NCBI GenBank assembly: GCA_028641055.1
Contig: CM054061.1
Span: 119,975,186 to 120,039,185 of the forward strand
DNA from: Alopecurus myosuroides
Taxonomy: Eukaryota; Streptophyta; Magnoliopsida; Poales; Poaceae
DNA: 64,000 bases
Direction: 5' to 3'
Shown: positions 1-11,893 of the stretch, in pieces
How positions within the stretch are numbered: the first letter of the stretch is position 1
Layout: every line of letters begins with the position of its first letter
The notes under the pieces: generated by a model
The model's input: the letters and a program-made list of their open reading frames with translations, nothing else
Database searches by the model: none
Told to the model about the DNA's origin: nothing
Position numbers and translations under genes: made by a program

Positions 1-465
1 AATAGTGCATGAACATTGGGGAGCTTCTCTATTTTTGTTAAAACATTCTTTTGCTAAAATCATAAAATCTTGTGTTCAATCGGTTTTTCAAATCGTTTTG
101 ATTTCTTGCCTTTCTTTGGAAGAAGTTTAGAGAAATATACTCTTATTTGCAATCTTTTTGGTCCTCAATATAGCTTGATCCCCCATCTATTCTTCATTGA
201 ATATGCATTCCATTTCTATTATCTTACGAGAAATGCCTAAATTATGGGGGAGCTCTTACTATATTGGCCATCTAAAATTTTCCGCCCATTTATGATATAC
301 ATGCCAATGGGGGAGAGATTTAGAGGGTTTAAGGGAATTTTTTTATGCTTTGGTTTTGTTCTTAAGAGTTTACGTTTCATGCTCTTGTATCCATGCATGT
401 TTGCTTAACTCATTATATAAACCCTCGTAAAAGGGGTTGTCATCAATTACCAAAATGGGGGAGAT
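1..465 (+). mobile_element. 3' end of the internal region of an upstream Sirevirus-like copy
   Basis: This stretch is nearly the same as 7596-8065, which is the last part of the internal region of the element at 466-10243. It ends in the same purine tract that precedes each LTR. It is therefore the tail of another copy lying to the left of the window that shares the LTR at 466. The segment is AT-rich and non-coding. Confidence 0.85.
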
Positions 466-623
466 TGAAAGTGTATGGTTCCCCCATGTATGGTTTTGGT
501 AATTAATGACAATCCTTATGGACTAATGTTTGCATTGAGGCATTCTTATAGGATTTTCCATTGGCACCACTTGAACTCCATGTGTTGAATTCAAGGTTGG
601 ATGCTATCAAGATCATCACTTAA

Positions 624-657
<34 letters not shown>

Positions 658-2647
658 CAATAGAAGAATTGGCATGCCACTATTGACCATATTACAAGCA
701 TGTCTTGAAGAAGGAGATTGTGTTTACCTTCAAGTCATAATCGTCATGAATAAAGAGAAGATACTTGGTTGATCAAGTAGGTGTGCCAAGCTTTCCACCC
801 ATATGGAGATTATGGTCAAGTTAATGTGGTCATGTGAGCATCTCTCTAATATTAGCTTATGGGGAGCAATTTACAAGTCTTCACGAAGCGAAGCGCAATC
901 AAGAAAGATGGTCCAACTTGAGTGATTAAGATCGTCATCATCTAGATCAATTGGACTGCGCAAGGCAAAGGTATGACTTAGATAGGGTTTCTATTTACCG
1001 GTATCTTTATTCTAGTTGGGAGACCGGATTATATGATAGATAACCGTACTATCAAGAGGGGCTCTTGAATGCATATCCTGATAGTATCTATCATAGAGAG
1101 CTCAAACCTTTGCATACTTGTCATCATCCTACTTGGTTCTTATTTGGGTTTTCTAAATATGAGGTTTTATAGTTTGTCATGTTCTTCATGTCAAGCTCAA
1201 GTTCATCAAAAATGGATTTCGTATGAAAAACTTATCGCATTTTAGTTGATGGAGGTTTCTACCGTTTGTACTTTATTGATAGGTCAAAACTTTCATCATT
1301 TGGTTTCATATTCCCATTTTGGACTATGATTTTTCTCTACATATTCTTGTAGTGCTTGTTATTGCGATTTCAACGAGCCCAAGAACATCGAAAATGGAGT
1401 CCGGATGCAAAAGTTACAACCGTTTTTGTACCGGGTATTATGCAGTTTTTCCAGCACTCGAAGTTCCGGTGGTGGTTCCACCAGAAACCCTTTCGGGATG
1501 CCCGTGGCAGAACCTCCGGTGAAACCACCAGTGGTACCGCTACCTGGGGCAGTTTTCCAGCCCTTTTGGTGTTCTAACTCATCCGGGGGGCGGTAGTTCC
1601 GGTGGTTTCACCGGAGGTACCGCCCCCTGCGTGATTTCCCCCCCAACGGTTGGATATTTGGTGACCTATTTAAGGGGCCTTCTTCCCCAATGGTTCCCCA
1701 ACTCTTTGGGCAAGTTTAACCACCATTGTTGACCTCCAAAATATTTCCACCTCTCAATCCCTTCAATGATTCTTGCTCCCACTTCAGAGAAAAGAGAGAG
1801 GAGATCTAGATCTACCACTCCACCAATCAATCCCTCCTCTTTGTAAGGGGAACCTATTGGATCTAGATCTAGGCATTAATTTGTTTGTTTTCCTTGTTCT
1901 TCCTCCTTCCTCCCTCCATAGAATTAGTTTCTTTGGTGGTATTCGGGGAGAGAAGTTCTTGACCACTCTGTGTGTTCTTGCCATTGCATTAGGTGCATCG
2001 GTTTGAGTTCCCCATGGGATTCGTGAAAGAGAAGTTCGTGAGCTTGTTACTCTTGGGTGCTTGGTCACCGGAGATTTTTTTCTTCTTGGGTATATTGAGC
2101 ACCCTAGACGGTTACTGCTTGGATCTTCCACCTTGTTGAAAGAAGCGTCGTTGAGAGCCTCCAATTGAGTTGTGGAGATAGCCTCAACCCCGTGTAAGGT
2201 TTGGTCTACGCCTTCAAGTCGAACTCATAGTGGAAATGAGCATCTCCCTCACCAGAGAATCTCAAGAAGAATAAGGTGTGCACATCCGTGCTATTGAGGA
2301 GCGCCTAGGTGGCTCCCCACCTCTCCAACGAATACGTACTTCCCTTGGGAAGGAACTTCGGTAATCACATTGGTGTCTCCTTGTGCTTCGGTTATTTCTA
2401 CACTCTAGCTCGTTACTTATGCATTTACCTTTGTGATAGCCTTTGTCTTGAAGTCATCTATATTTATATCACATAGTTGTATATCTTGCTTAGCATAAGT
2501 TTTGGTGCACTTAGGTAAACCTAGCTTGTATAGGTTTTGTGCTTGATAAATTAAATGCTAGTTTTATTCCTCATTTATTCAAGCCTAAACAGTAATTATT
2601 TTAAAGCTCCTATTCACCCTCATCTAGGCGGCATCCTTGTACTTTCA
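466..2647 (+). repeat. LTR of the Sirevirus-like element (left copy)
   Basis: The LTR begins TGAAAGTGTATGG and ends CTTGTACTTTCA, with a perfect 7-bp terminal inverted repeat. It contains a TA microsatellite (about 626-655) that is much shorter in the right LTR. At about 1455-1640 there is a GC-rich block of palindromic CCGGTGGT/ACCACCGG motifs, followed by a probable core promoter near 1660-1700 (GACCTATTTAAGGGGCC). Palindrome-rich GC islands upstream of the promoter are a known feature of Sirevirus LTRs. Confidence 0.88.
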
Positions 2648-2648
2648 A

Positions 2649-2666
2649 TTGGTATAAGATCCTGGG
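2649..2666 (+). promoter_or_regulatory. Primer-binding site (tRNA-iMet-like)
   Basis: Immediately inside the left LTR the sequence TTGGTATAAGATCCTGG resembles the TGGTATCAGAGCC primer-binding site used by most plant Copia elements. It has mismatches (A for C, T for G), so priming may be impaired. Confidence 0.7.
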
Positions 2667-2672
2667 CTCTCA

Positions 2673-4918
2673 TTGTTAGGATTCACCTCCTTGAGTGTAA
2701 TGATTTCTCTTAGTGAATTAGTGCACGATCCCACATTTCATTTCGATGGCACAAACTATGATATTTGGAAATTTCGCATGCTCATTTATTTCCAAGTCAT
2801 GGACCCACACATGGAGAAAATTGTAAATATGGGTTTTTCTCTGCCAAAGGATCCTCAAAATCCAACTTTAGAGGAAGAGAAAAATTTATCTCTCGATGCT
2901 CTTTCTATTAATGCGTTTTTCCTTCTTGTGAGCCTTGTAGTTATTAAGCCACTTTTTCCTATACGGAATGATCATGATTTATGCACAAAGCTTCAATATA
3001 AATATGGAGTGTCCAATATTATTGAGGATGATTGATCTCCCTCCATATTCGGTCGTGATGAGTTCTCAACTTCTTCTACTTCACCAACATGTGGTAAGCC
3101 ACAAACTAATGAGATGGTGAGTAGTGATAGGCTTTGCAATAATGATAGTGAGCTTATTATTGATGATCCTTCATCTCTATATTATTGCAATGCCTCATGT
3201 TTGGACTTAAACACAACTAGCACAATTTTTTTACATGCTTGTGTTGATAGTCTTTGCATATCATGCCGACGTTGCTTGACTAAATCTCATGATCATATGC
3301 TTGCTTTATCTTGTTCCCATGATAATAATGATTTTTTTTCCTCTAGTATTTGTATGGATAACAATGTATAGGAAACCCAACTCTGTATGGAACAAGATGT
3401 GGACTTGAGTGGTGCCTCAAGTAATGATTCGTCATCATCTACCACATTTGGCCTTATGGACAAGGATTCAAAGGTATGTTCCACTTTGAACCCCAATATA
3501 TCTTATGATGACAGTAGTGATTATGATGTTGGTAAGGAGGTTGATGATGAGTATAAGAAATTAGGCTTATGGTTAGCAAGCCTTGTTGGCGAGGCCAAAG
3601 AAAATGTGAATGCCCTCCTAGAACAACTTGATGAGGCTAACTCTCTTGTAGATGAAAAGGAGGAAATCATCATGATTTTGGAAACTCATAATGGTGGTCA
3701 TTCTAGCAATGACAAAGAGATTGAATAGGCTCTTGAGAAAGAGCATTCCCTTAGATCTTCTCTTGAAGAGAAACTATATAGTCTAGAAGAAACTTATGCT
3801 ATCAGCGTTTCTAAGCTTAGAAGGGACAATGAGTTCTCTCTTCTCTTGATAATGAACTCAAAGCTAAAAATGGTGATTCTTGTGCTACTAACTCTATTTT
3901 TTGTGAAGTATCCATATTAAAGGAGAATGTTGAGCTACGAGCTCAACTTGAGTTGCTAACTAGTAATTATGGGAAATTGGAAGAAACTCATGAAAAGCTC
4001 TCAAGATCTCATGAGGATCTTCTAGTCTCCCATGAGAGGCTAAAATTATCTCATGAGGGTATTTTAACTAAGGTAACATCTTGTGAGCCTAATGTGTACA
4101 AAGGAACAATCTCTACACTAAGTACTATATTGCCTTGCTCTAGTCCTAGTAATTCATCCTCTCATAATGTTTCCACGTCTTGTGATGAATTGCTTCAGTT
4201 GCCCTGTTGCTCTAATAATGATGCATCTACTTCCTCTAGATCTTGTTTTTATGCTAACCATGTAGAGGGTATTAAAGAGCTCAAGGCCCAAGTCACTTCA
4301 TTGAATAAATACTTGGAGAAGTTTCATAAAGCAAAGTCCACACTTGACAATATGTTGAATGTCCAAAAAATCCCCCAATGACAATATAGGACTTGGATTC
4401 ATTTCCAATCACAAGAACAAGTCCAAGGTCGACAAGAAGAAGGGCCATGAACAAGTAAAGAATTTAGCCAAGATTGTTTGCTTCAAGTGCAAGGTTGAAG
4501 GGAATCATGTTAGATCATGCCCTTTGAAGAAGAAACATCTTAGTGAGAAGCAACAAGGGGAGCGGCCACAAGTCCATCTAAATCTCAACCTCAAGTTTAA
4601 GAAAGGCCTCTTCCCAAGAAGACTCAAGCTAATGCTCCTCAAGTTGAGAAATCAACGAAGAAGAGTGGAAGGAGTCGTTGTCGCTATTTATGCCATGAAA
4701 AGGGACATCCTTCTTCTTCATGCACTAATGGTACATTATCCAACCCTATCATAATTGATGATGTGTATTCCATTCGTAAGGATAATTTGGGAAATGTGTT
4801 TGCCAAATATGTTGGTACTCAAAGTGGTGTCAAGAAAAGAACCATTTGGGTTTCCAAGCCTATTGTGACTAACCACTTAGGACCCAACTTGGTTGGGGAC
4901 CAACAAGCTCAAACTTGA
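2673..4918 (+). pseudogene. Broken Sirevirus-type gag
   Basis: Gag packages retrotransposon RNA in cytoplasmic particles. The N-terminal part (2673-3035) has the FDGTNYDIWKFRM block typical of plant Copia gag. The middle (3387-4381) is acidic and strongly coiled-coil, with repeated ETHEKL/SHEDL/SHERL heptad-like units and a CDELLQLPCCSN block. A CCHC zinc knuckle follows at about 4480-4520 (CFKCKVEGNHVRSC, spacing CX2CX4HX4C), with a basic stretch on each side. The end (4755-4918) encodes a WVSKP...VTNHLGPN tail, a motif common near the gag-pol boundary of this lineage. The gene is cut into at least five pieces by stops (3033, 3369, 3726) and frameshifts (near 3840 and 4360). No pol follows. 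Confidence 0.8.
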
Positions 4919-7900
4919 TCAATAGGTGTTATTGGAGGGCATTGGAAACTTGTCTATATCAGGAAGAATTAAGAGATCTTCATCACGTATATTTTCCTTA
5001 AGCCAAGTCATTTGTATTATCTCATATTCCATGATCCTTCTTGCGGTAACTTGTATTTATTACATTATATATATATATATATATATATACATTGAAAGTT
5101 GCTTTTCACTTTGCATGTCTTGGTTTTGTACCTTGCTTGTATTTTGTATATTTTGTTCTTACTACTTACTTATCCTTGAGTAATCTAGTATGTGTTTGTC
5201 GGTTCACACAAAATGTATGTATGAGTTTTCTTTAAGCCTAATTGCATCTTGTTTGTATCTTATTAGGCTCTTTTGAGTGATTAATGTACTATCCCAATTT
5301 GGGAGAGTAATATGCCTTTGGCACTTCACAATCCTAAAATGTGTGTACATGAGAAATACCACTTAGTGTTGATATTTCAATATTATCTAGTCTCTATGTG
5401 GTATGTCATACTCCCGAGGAATTAAAATTCTAATGTCTATTAATTATCTCTAGTTGGTCTTGTTTTCTTCTTGCTAAGAAGATACGGATTATCACATTAT
5501 GGGGGAGTAATATGCTTTGTCCATATTACAAGCCTAAAGAATGTGAACATTTGAGGTTTTGCCACATAGAATTGATATTGTTAATTATCTTGTTCCTATG
5601 TGGCATGTGTGCTCAAACAAGTTTCAATTTGCTTAAATGATTTTATTTGCTCATCTTTTGGTATCTTGTTTGTGCGAGAGTTTCTTGGTGCGGTTTTCCA
5701 CAAATTTTCACTAGTATTTACCTTCTCGGGAACCGGTTGCTTCTTAATATATTAATCATTGGTTTGCATGATCATTAGACTATGGAGGCCACCAAGAATA
5801 TCTATTTAAGCATGGTGTCTTTATTCCTATCCTTTTCGTAAGCTTTTGTTTCGTGAATATGATCATGCATATGTATGCAACATACCACCGAGTAATAACT
5901 CCTCTCCTTGTCTTTGACAAGTGATAATCTTTTGTGGTATAATGTATTAACCATATTTACTTGGGATATTTCTTCTTTTTTCCCATATTTATTGCCAAGT
6001 AATTTCTATTATGCTCACTCCCATTGTCTTCCTTGCGCTTTGAGAATACCTTTGGTTTACTCGTATTTGGTTGGTGTTGTAATTGGTAATGCTAAAGCAA
6101 GGATCCCACTTGTGTGCATATTGTATTCAAATAAAAAATTATAAGTGATGCAAAAATCATGGGGGAGCTTTCCTTTATTATTTAGAAAACTACTTTTATT
6201 CATTTTTAGATCTTTCTCAATTGGTGTTTAATCCCGATGACATGTCTATTTGGAAGACAAACCTTTTTCTTCTTAGTACTTTGCGCCATCATGAAATGTG
6301 TTGAGGGTTTGGTTTAGTTTTTTGAACCTTGCTCTTTTTGGGAGTTGGTTATCTTCTCATTGATCTATTTCAAATTGAACTATTTTGGACTTTGGACTTC
6401 TTTTTATTAATGAATCCTTCTTTTGTTATCTATTTTGGGAGTTCAATATCTCATTTCTTGATTTAACTCTCATTTGATTTCCTTAAAGTGTTAAATGGTT
6501 CTTTTTGTATCTCACTTTCACTTGATTTATTTTCAAATTTATTTCTTATCAACCATGTGTTGATTTAGATCGTTATTATGATTTGGACAACCTTTTTCAT
6601 GTCACAATCTTGTGCACCCTCTTTGGTTTTCTTGGTGTTTTTCCACATCATATCCCTTTTGGTTCTTGAAGTTATTTGCATGCATATTAACTAATGCATT
6701 TGTTATGGCATACTTTACTTTCTTTGATCCGTTATGTAGGGTAAACTCCCCCAAATCAAAAACCAGCAGAAATCTCAAAAGCAGGAAGCTGGCCAGTCTT
6801 TTGTCTAGGTGTCGATAGTACAGGTGAAACCACCGGTAGTACAGCCCTAGGCATTCTCCATGACATCTCTATGGAGGCAACCTCCGGTGGCGGTACCGGT
6901 GGTACTACTGCCAAATCGATGCTATGTTGGTACATCACGGAGGCCACAACGGAGGTGTCGTCACCATGTGCTTATTGGAGTCAAGCTAGGATGATGAATT
7001 AAATATTATCTACTAAAACATCACCATTGCCATCTCCATATCAAGTATCTACCGCATGCATACCTTATCTTGTTTTCAACCTTGTGTAGGTTGCATTTTG
7101 GCATGAAAATATTTTATTTGCATATTCTGTTTACTTTGTTGTGATACTTGTTGCCTCTATGAAAACATTGCAACTATCTCTTTCTACCTTATTTATATTT
7201 GTGATGTTTTTTACTTGTTTGTGTTGGATGTTCATTTATATCCCTCCAAGGATAAATTTGAGCTATGTGCTATGCTTTCATTTAAAAAAAAATCGTGTTG
7301 GTGTATTTATGACTTTCTCTTTGGTATCATGTTCTCTTCTTTAGTAACTATTTTATGTGTACATGTTTCTTTGTGGATGTATATCATCATGATTGTTGTC
7401 TACCTAGAAAATTATACACATAAGAGGAGTTACATTATTATTTGGTATCCTCTATTGGTGCTCAACCAATTTTTTAAGTGCCTTGGTTTTGTTCTTAGTT
7501 ATGATCTCTTGCACTTGTTTTGTGTTTTCAAAGTATATTGGGGGAGTGATGATTCCATACTTGCGCACTTTGTATTTAAATGCAAGAATTCTAAATAGTG
7601 CATGAACATAGGGGAGCTTCTCCATTTTCATTAAAATACTCTTTTGCTAAAAGCATAAAATCTTGTGTTCAATCGGTTTTTCGGATCGTTTTGATTGCTT
7701 GCCTTTCTTTGGAAGAAGTTTAGAGAATTATACTCTTATTTTTAATTTTTTTTGTCCTCAATATAGCTTGATCTCCCCCATCTATTCATCTTTGAATATG
7801 CATTCCATTTCTCTTATATTACGAGAAATTCCTAAATTATGGGGGAGCTCTTACTATATTGTTCGTCTAAACTTTTCCGCCCATTTCGGCAATGGATGCC

Positions 7901-8052
7901 AATGGGGGGGGGGAAGATTTAGAGGGTTTAAGGGAATTTGTTTTCTGCTCTGGTTTCATTCTTAAGCGTTTACCTTTCATGCTCTTGTATCCATGCATGT
8001 TTGCTTAATTCATTATATAAACCCTCGTAAAAGGGGTTGTCATCAATTACCA
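4919..8052 (+). other. Non-coding internal region with repeated purine motifs
   Basis: There are 3.1 kb of AT-rich DNA without a credible gene. It holds a TA microsatellite (about 5070-5090), an imperfect direct repeat of about 210 bp (about 5297-5500 and 5500-5710, both starting GGGAG-AGTAATATGC) and recurrent ATGGGGGAG motifs (about 5500, 6159, 7543, 7840, 7903). At 6815-6960 there is a CCGGTGGT-type palindromic block like the one in the LTR. Short hydrophobic reading frames at 7141-7598 look like chance open frames in T-rich DNA. Confidence 0.7.
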
Positions 8053-8065
8053 AAATGGGGGAGAT
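8053..8065 (+). promoter_or_regulatory. Polypurine tract before the right LTR
   Basis: AAATGGGGGAGAT directly abuts the LTR start (TGAAAGTG) and would prime plus-strand DNA synthesis. The identical tract occurs at 453-465 before the left LTR. Confidence 0.85.
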
Positions 8066-10243
8066 TGAAAGTGTATGGTTCCCCCATGTATGGTTTTGGT
8101 AATTAATGACAATCCTCATGGACCAATGTTTTCATTGACACATTCTTATAGATTTGTCCATTGGCACCACTTTAACTCCATGTGTTGGATTCAAGGTTGG
8201 ATGCTATCATGATCATCACTTAATGAATATATATATATGATCAATAGAAGAATTTTCATGCTACTATTGACCATATTACAAGCATGTCTTGAAGAAGGAG
8301 ATTGTGTGAACATTCATGTTTACCTTCAAGTCATCATCATCATGAATAAATAGAAGATACTTGGTTTATAACTTAGGTGTGCAAAGCTTGCCACCCATAT
8401 GGAGATTATGGTAAAGTGAAGATAGTCATGTGAGAAGCTCTCTAATATTAGCTTATGGGGGAGCAATTTACAAGTCTTCACGAAGCGAAGCGCAATCAAT
8501 AAAGGTGGTCCAACTTGAGGTGATTAAGATCGTCATCATATAGCTCAATTGGATTGTAAAAGGCAAAGTTATGACTTAGATAGTGTTTCTGTTTTACCGT
8601 CTCTTTATGCTAGTTTCGAGACTGGTTTATAGGATAGATAACCGTACTATCAAGATGGGCTCTTGACTACATATCTTTATCATATCTATCGTAGAGAGCT
8701 TAAACCTTTGCGTAATTGTCATCATACTTCTTGGTTCTTATTTGTGTTTTCTCCATGTGAGGTTTTAGATCTTTTCATGTTCTTCATGTCAAGATCAAGT
8801 TCATCAAAAATGGATTTCGTATGAAAAACTTGTGGCATTTTTGTTGTTGGAGGTTTCTACCGGTTGTCCTTTATTGATAAGTCAAACCTTTCATCATTTG
8901 GTTTTATATTCACATTTTGTACTATGATGTTTCTCTGAATATTCTTGTAGTTATCGTCCTTTTAATTTCAACGAGCCTAAGAACATAAAAAACGGAGTCC
9001 GGATGCAAAAGTTACGACCATTTTAGTATCGGGTGTTCTGCAGTTTTTTCAGCACTCGAAGTTCCGGTGGTGGTTCCGCCGGAAACCCTTTTGGGATGCC
9101 CATGGCAGAACCTCTGGTGAAACCACCGGAGGTACCGCTGCTTCGGGCAATTTTCTAGCCCTTTTGGTTTTCTAACTCATTCGGGGGGCGGTAGTTCCTG
9201 TGGTTTCATTGGAGGTACCGCCCCTGCGTGATTTTGCCCCCAATGGTTGGATATTTGGGTGACTTATTTAAGGGGCCTTCTTCCCCAATGGTTCCCTAAC
9301 TCTTTGGGAAAGTTTAACCTCCATTATTGACCTCCAAAAGCTTGCTATCTCTAAATCCCTCCAATGATTCTTGCTTCCACTTGAGGGAAAAGAGAGAGGA
9401 GATCTAGATCTACCACTCCACCAATCAATCCCTCCTCTTTATGAGGGGAACCTATTGGATCTAGATCTGGGGATTCATTTGTTGTTTTCCTTGTTCATCC
9501 TCCTTCCTACCTCCATACATTAGTTTCGTTGGTGGGATTTGGGAGAGAAGTTCTTGACCACTTTGCGTGTTCTTGCCATTGCATTAGGTGCATCGGTTTG
9601 AGTTCCCCACGGGATTCGTGAAAGAGAAGTTCGTGAGCTTGTTACTCTTGGATGCTTGGTCACCGGAGAGATCGTTCCTCTTGGGTGTATTGAGCACCCT
9701 AGATGGTTAGTACTTGGGGCTTCCACCTTGTTGCAAGAATCTCCGTGAGAGCCTCCAATTGAGTTGTGGAGATAGCCTCAACCCCGTGTAAGGTTCGGGA
9801 AACGCCTTTAAGTCGACCTGATATTGGAAACGAGCATCTCCCTCATCGGAGAAGGTCAAGGAGAATAAGGTGTGGACATTCGTGCTATTGAGGATCTCCT
9901 AGGTGGCTCCCCACCTCTCCAACGAAGACGTACTTCCCTTGGGAAGGAACTTCGGTAATCACATCGGTGTCTCCTTGTGATTCGGTTATTTCTACACTCT
10001 AGCTCGTTACTTATGCATTTACCTTTGTGATAGCCTTAGTGCTTGAAGTCATCTATATTGCTATCACATAAATGTATATCTTTCTTAGCATAAGTTGTTG
10101 GTGCACTTAGGTAAACCTAGCTTGTATAGGTTTTGTGCTTGATAAATTAAACCCTAGTTTTATTCCGCATTTACTCAAGACTAAACCGTAATTATTTTAA
10201 AGCGCCTATTCACCCCCCTCTAGGCGGCATCCTTGTACTTTGA
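8066..10243 (+). repeat. LTR of the Sirevirus-like element (right copy)
   Basis: This is a direct repeat of 466-2647, 2178 bp long. It keeps the GC-rich palindromic block (about 9060-9235) and the downstream promoter-like TGACTTATTTAAGGGGCC. The last bases are ACTTTGA instead of ACTTTCA. The TA repeat is only about a dozen bases. Confidence 0.88.
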
Positions 10244-11022
10244 ACTGCTTCGTTGGGGGCAAAGTGATTTGATTGTGTTGTGTTGGTTCCACGTTGCTGC
10301 TGAACCGGTAGTACGCCCTGCCACCTCAACTGCATCAACCTTCAGAGATTGCTTGTTCTCCTACTAGTCAATTCAACCTCAGTTTCTTTTCTGAGGGAAA
10401 ATTTCCGTTACACTCTTCACAATCTTTCTCTTGGGGTTTACCGACATCAGCCATCAAGGTGTTTCTTGGTTCGCGGCGCTTCAGGCATTCGGAGAATGGT
10501 GGCAATTCTTCGGAGGGCGCAGCGGTTGAGAGTCTTCTCTGTTTTATTTGATCCGCCGTTGTCGGCTTTGTTTTCTCTTATGTTTTCCTTTCTTTCTTTT
10601 GGGCGTGTTTTGTGCTATTTTTTCCCAGCATTGGCATCACAGTTGTATCGGGTGGGTTGGTTGCTATATTAATATAGCAGGACGAAAGCCTATTTCGAGA
10701 GAGAGTTACATTTTGGAACAGAGGGAGTAACACTTAAAACTATAGGGCGAACAAAAACCGGCCAGTGCTGACTTTCACATATGTCATCTAAGAAAGTACA
10801 TTCTATGGGCATGTAATAGGTTTTTTTGGTATTTATATTTTACAACTAAGTGATGTACATTTGGCCCATCAATAGTGTACATCTTAACACATACGGGAAA
10901 ATAATTTTTTCAGGTCTGTGCTAAATTTGTCCCATAAGAAGGCTAAACTCGTTGCACGAAACCCACCTTCTAGCCCATAAATCCACTCTTGACCTAAACC
11001 TAACTTGCAACCCCTAATTAAG
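10244..11022 (+). other. Mosaic of small TE relics, no gene
   Basis: 10244-10480 resembles the downstream part of a grass Gypsy LTR (phrases such as CTGAGGGAAAATTTCCG and TCTTGGGGTTTACC). 10490-10710 resembles a plant LINE 3' end (T-rich stretch, then CTATATTAATATAGC and GGACGAAAGCC). 10715-10729 (GGAACAGAGGGAGTA) looks like one terminus of a Stowaway MITE without its partner. 10730-11022 shows nothing I recognise. These calls rest on memory of consensus sequences and are tentative. Confidence 0.4.
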
Positions 11023-11281
11023 AGCATCTATATCCGTGGCCGCCCCAAGCCGTTTTTGTTGGTAAATAGCAACACTTGGGGGCTCCGGCGCTAACTTTGG
11101 CGCGAGACCGCCGGTTCCCAGCCACGCCCCCAACCGACGCTTTTCGACTCTAAAATTGACACAAATATACACACAACACAATTTTTATCACATATTTTGC
11201 CATAAAAATCAATATAAAGCAACTAGTTCAACAAAGTAAGATTATAATTTAATAGATTTTGAACACAAAATAAAAAACATG

Positions 11282-11893
11282 AAACTAGAGGTCGCCCTTT
11301 AGCCTCCACAAGTTCTCCACCAGATTGTGCTGCAATTCTTGATGCGCATTTGGGTCTCGGCTCTCCCTTCATATAGCGAGGAAGGCAGCTACAAGAGGAC
11401 TCTTCCTGAAATTTTGTTCGGTGTCAATTATTGGCTCCTCCCGCTCAATCTCAATAATCATGTTGTGCAATAGCACGCATGCCAGGGAAACAACCGACTT
11501 ACTCGTGAACTTGTAACCAACCCGGACTCGGTACCAGGACCAAGCCTCCTATATAAGGCTGGGAGGACCCCGGGGTAGGGCATCGATGATTCCACTCACC
11601 ATAGCACTTTGAGCCTACACAAGATCCAGTCTCTGCCGCAGCCATTATCATACCAAATGTAGTCATCTTAAATATAATATAAACAAGAAGGAGTAAGGAT
11701 TTACCTCTACGAGGGCCCCGAACATGGGTAAACTGTGTCTCCTTGTTTGCAGTCATACTAGAAGCGTGAAATCGTCCCCTTATCTCTAAACCTTAGTACG
11801 TCGTACGAGGGATATATCGATATAGGATACCGACAATGGTCTTCACAAATGTTGGCCATCTAGGATAGACGTCATCTACCAGGTAGATCTAAT
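11282..11893 (-). pseudogene. Harbinger-type transposase relic (ALP1-like DDE nuclease)
   Basis: On the minus strand 11830-11893 encodes YLVDDVYPRWPTFVKTI, which corresponds to the segment around a catalytic Asp of plant PIF/Harbinger nucleases. 11282-11500 encodes CVLLHNMIIEIEREEP and, after a stop, HQELQHNLVENLWRLKG, the usual C-terminus of this family (the HNMI block, and an LVEHLW-like ending). The central part between these blocks is replaced by an LTR fragment. A TGA stop separates the two C-terminal blocks. The gene is dead. The identification is from recognised motifs, not from a search. Confidence 0.75.
11500..11765 (-). repeat. Fragment of a Gypsy LTR inside the Harbinger relic
   Basis: Read on the minus strand, 11685-11755 (AAGGAGACACAGTTTACC, TTCGGGG, CCTCGTAGAGGTAAA) matches the plus-strand LTR segment near 26430-26480 of the Gypsy-like element at 13951-26813. 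It is therefore a related LTR piece in inverted orientation. The remainder (11510-11600) has the TATATAAGG-bearing, GC-rich look of an LTR promoter. Boundaries are approximate. Confidence 0.6.

Larger units (their letters stand above)
466..10243 (+). mobile_element. Non-autonomous Sirevirus-like (Copia) LTR retrotransposon
   Basis: Two direct repeats of about 2.18 kb (466-2647, 8066-10243) bound a 5.4-kb internal region. The ends are TGAAAGT...ACTTTCA; the right copy ends ACTTTGA, one change. A tRNA-iMet-like primer-binding site follows the left LTR and a purine tract precedes the right one. The only coding content is a gag whose long coiled coil, Cys/Ser-rich tail and CCHC knuckle resemble Sirevirus (SIRE/Maximus) gag. 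No protease, integrase or reverse transcriptase is present, so mobility would need enzymes in trans. Many substitutions separate the LTRs, so the insertion is not recent. Because 1-465 repeats the internal 3' end, the element is part of a tandem. Confidence 0.85.
11023..11893 (-). mobile_element. Truncated PIF/Harbinger DNA transposon
   Basis: The terminus at 11023 (AGAGCATCTATATCCGTGG, next to TTA) looks like a PIF/Harbinger terminal inverted repeat with a TTA/TAA target. A transposase relic lies inside on the minus strand. The other terminus is missing: at about 11894 the sequence changes to Angela-like LTR. A foreign LTR scrap interrupts it at about 11500-11765. Confidence 0.65.

Noticed and set aside
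7141..7598. Overlapping hydrophobic frames that look like membrane proteins
   Set aside because: T-rich non-coding DNA gives Phe/Leu/Val-rich translations; there are two overlapping frames, no start context and no conservation evidence.
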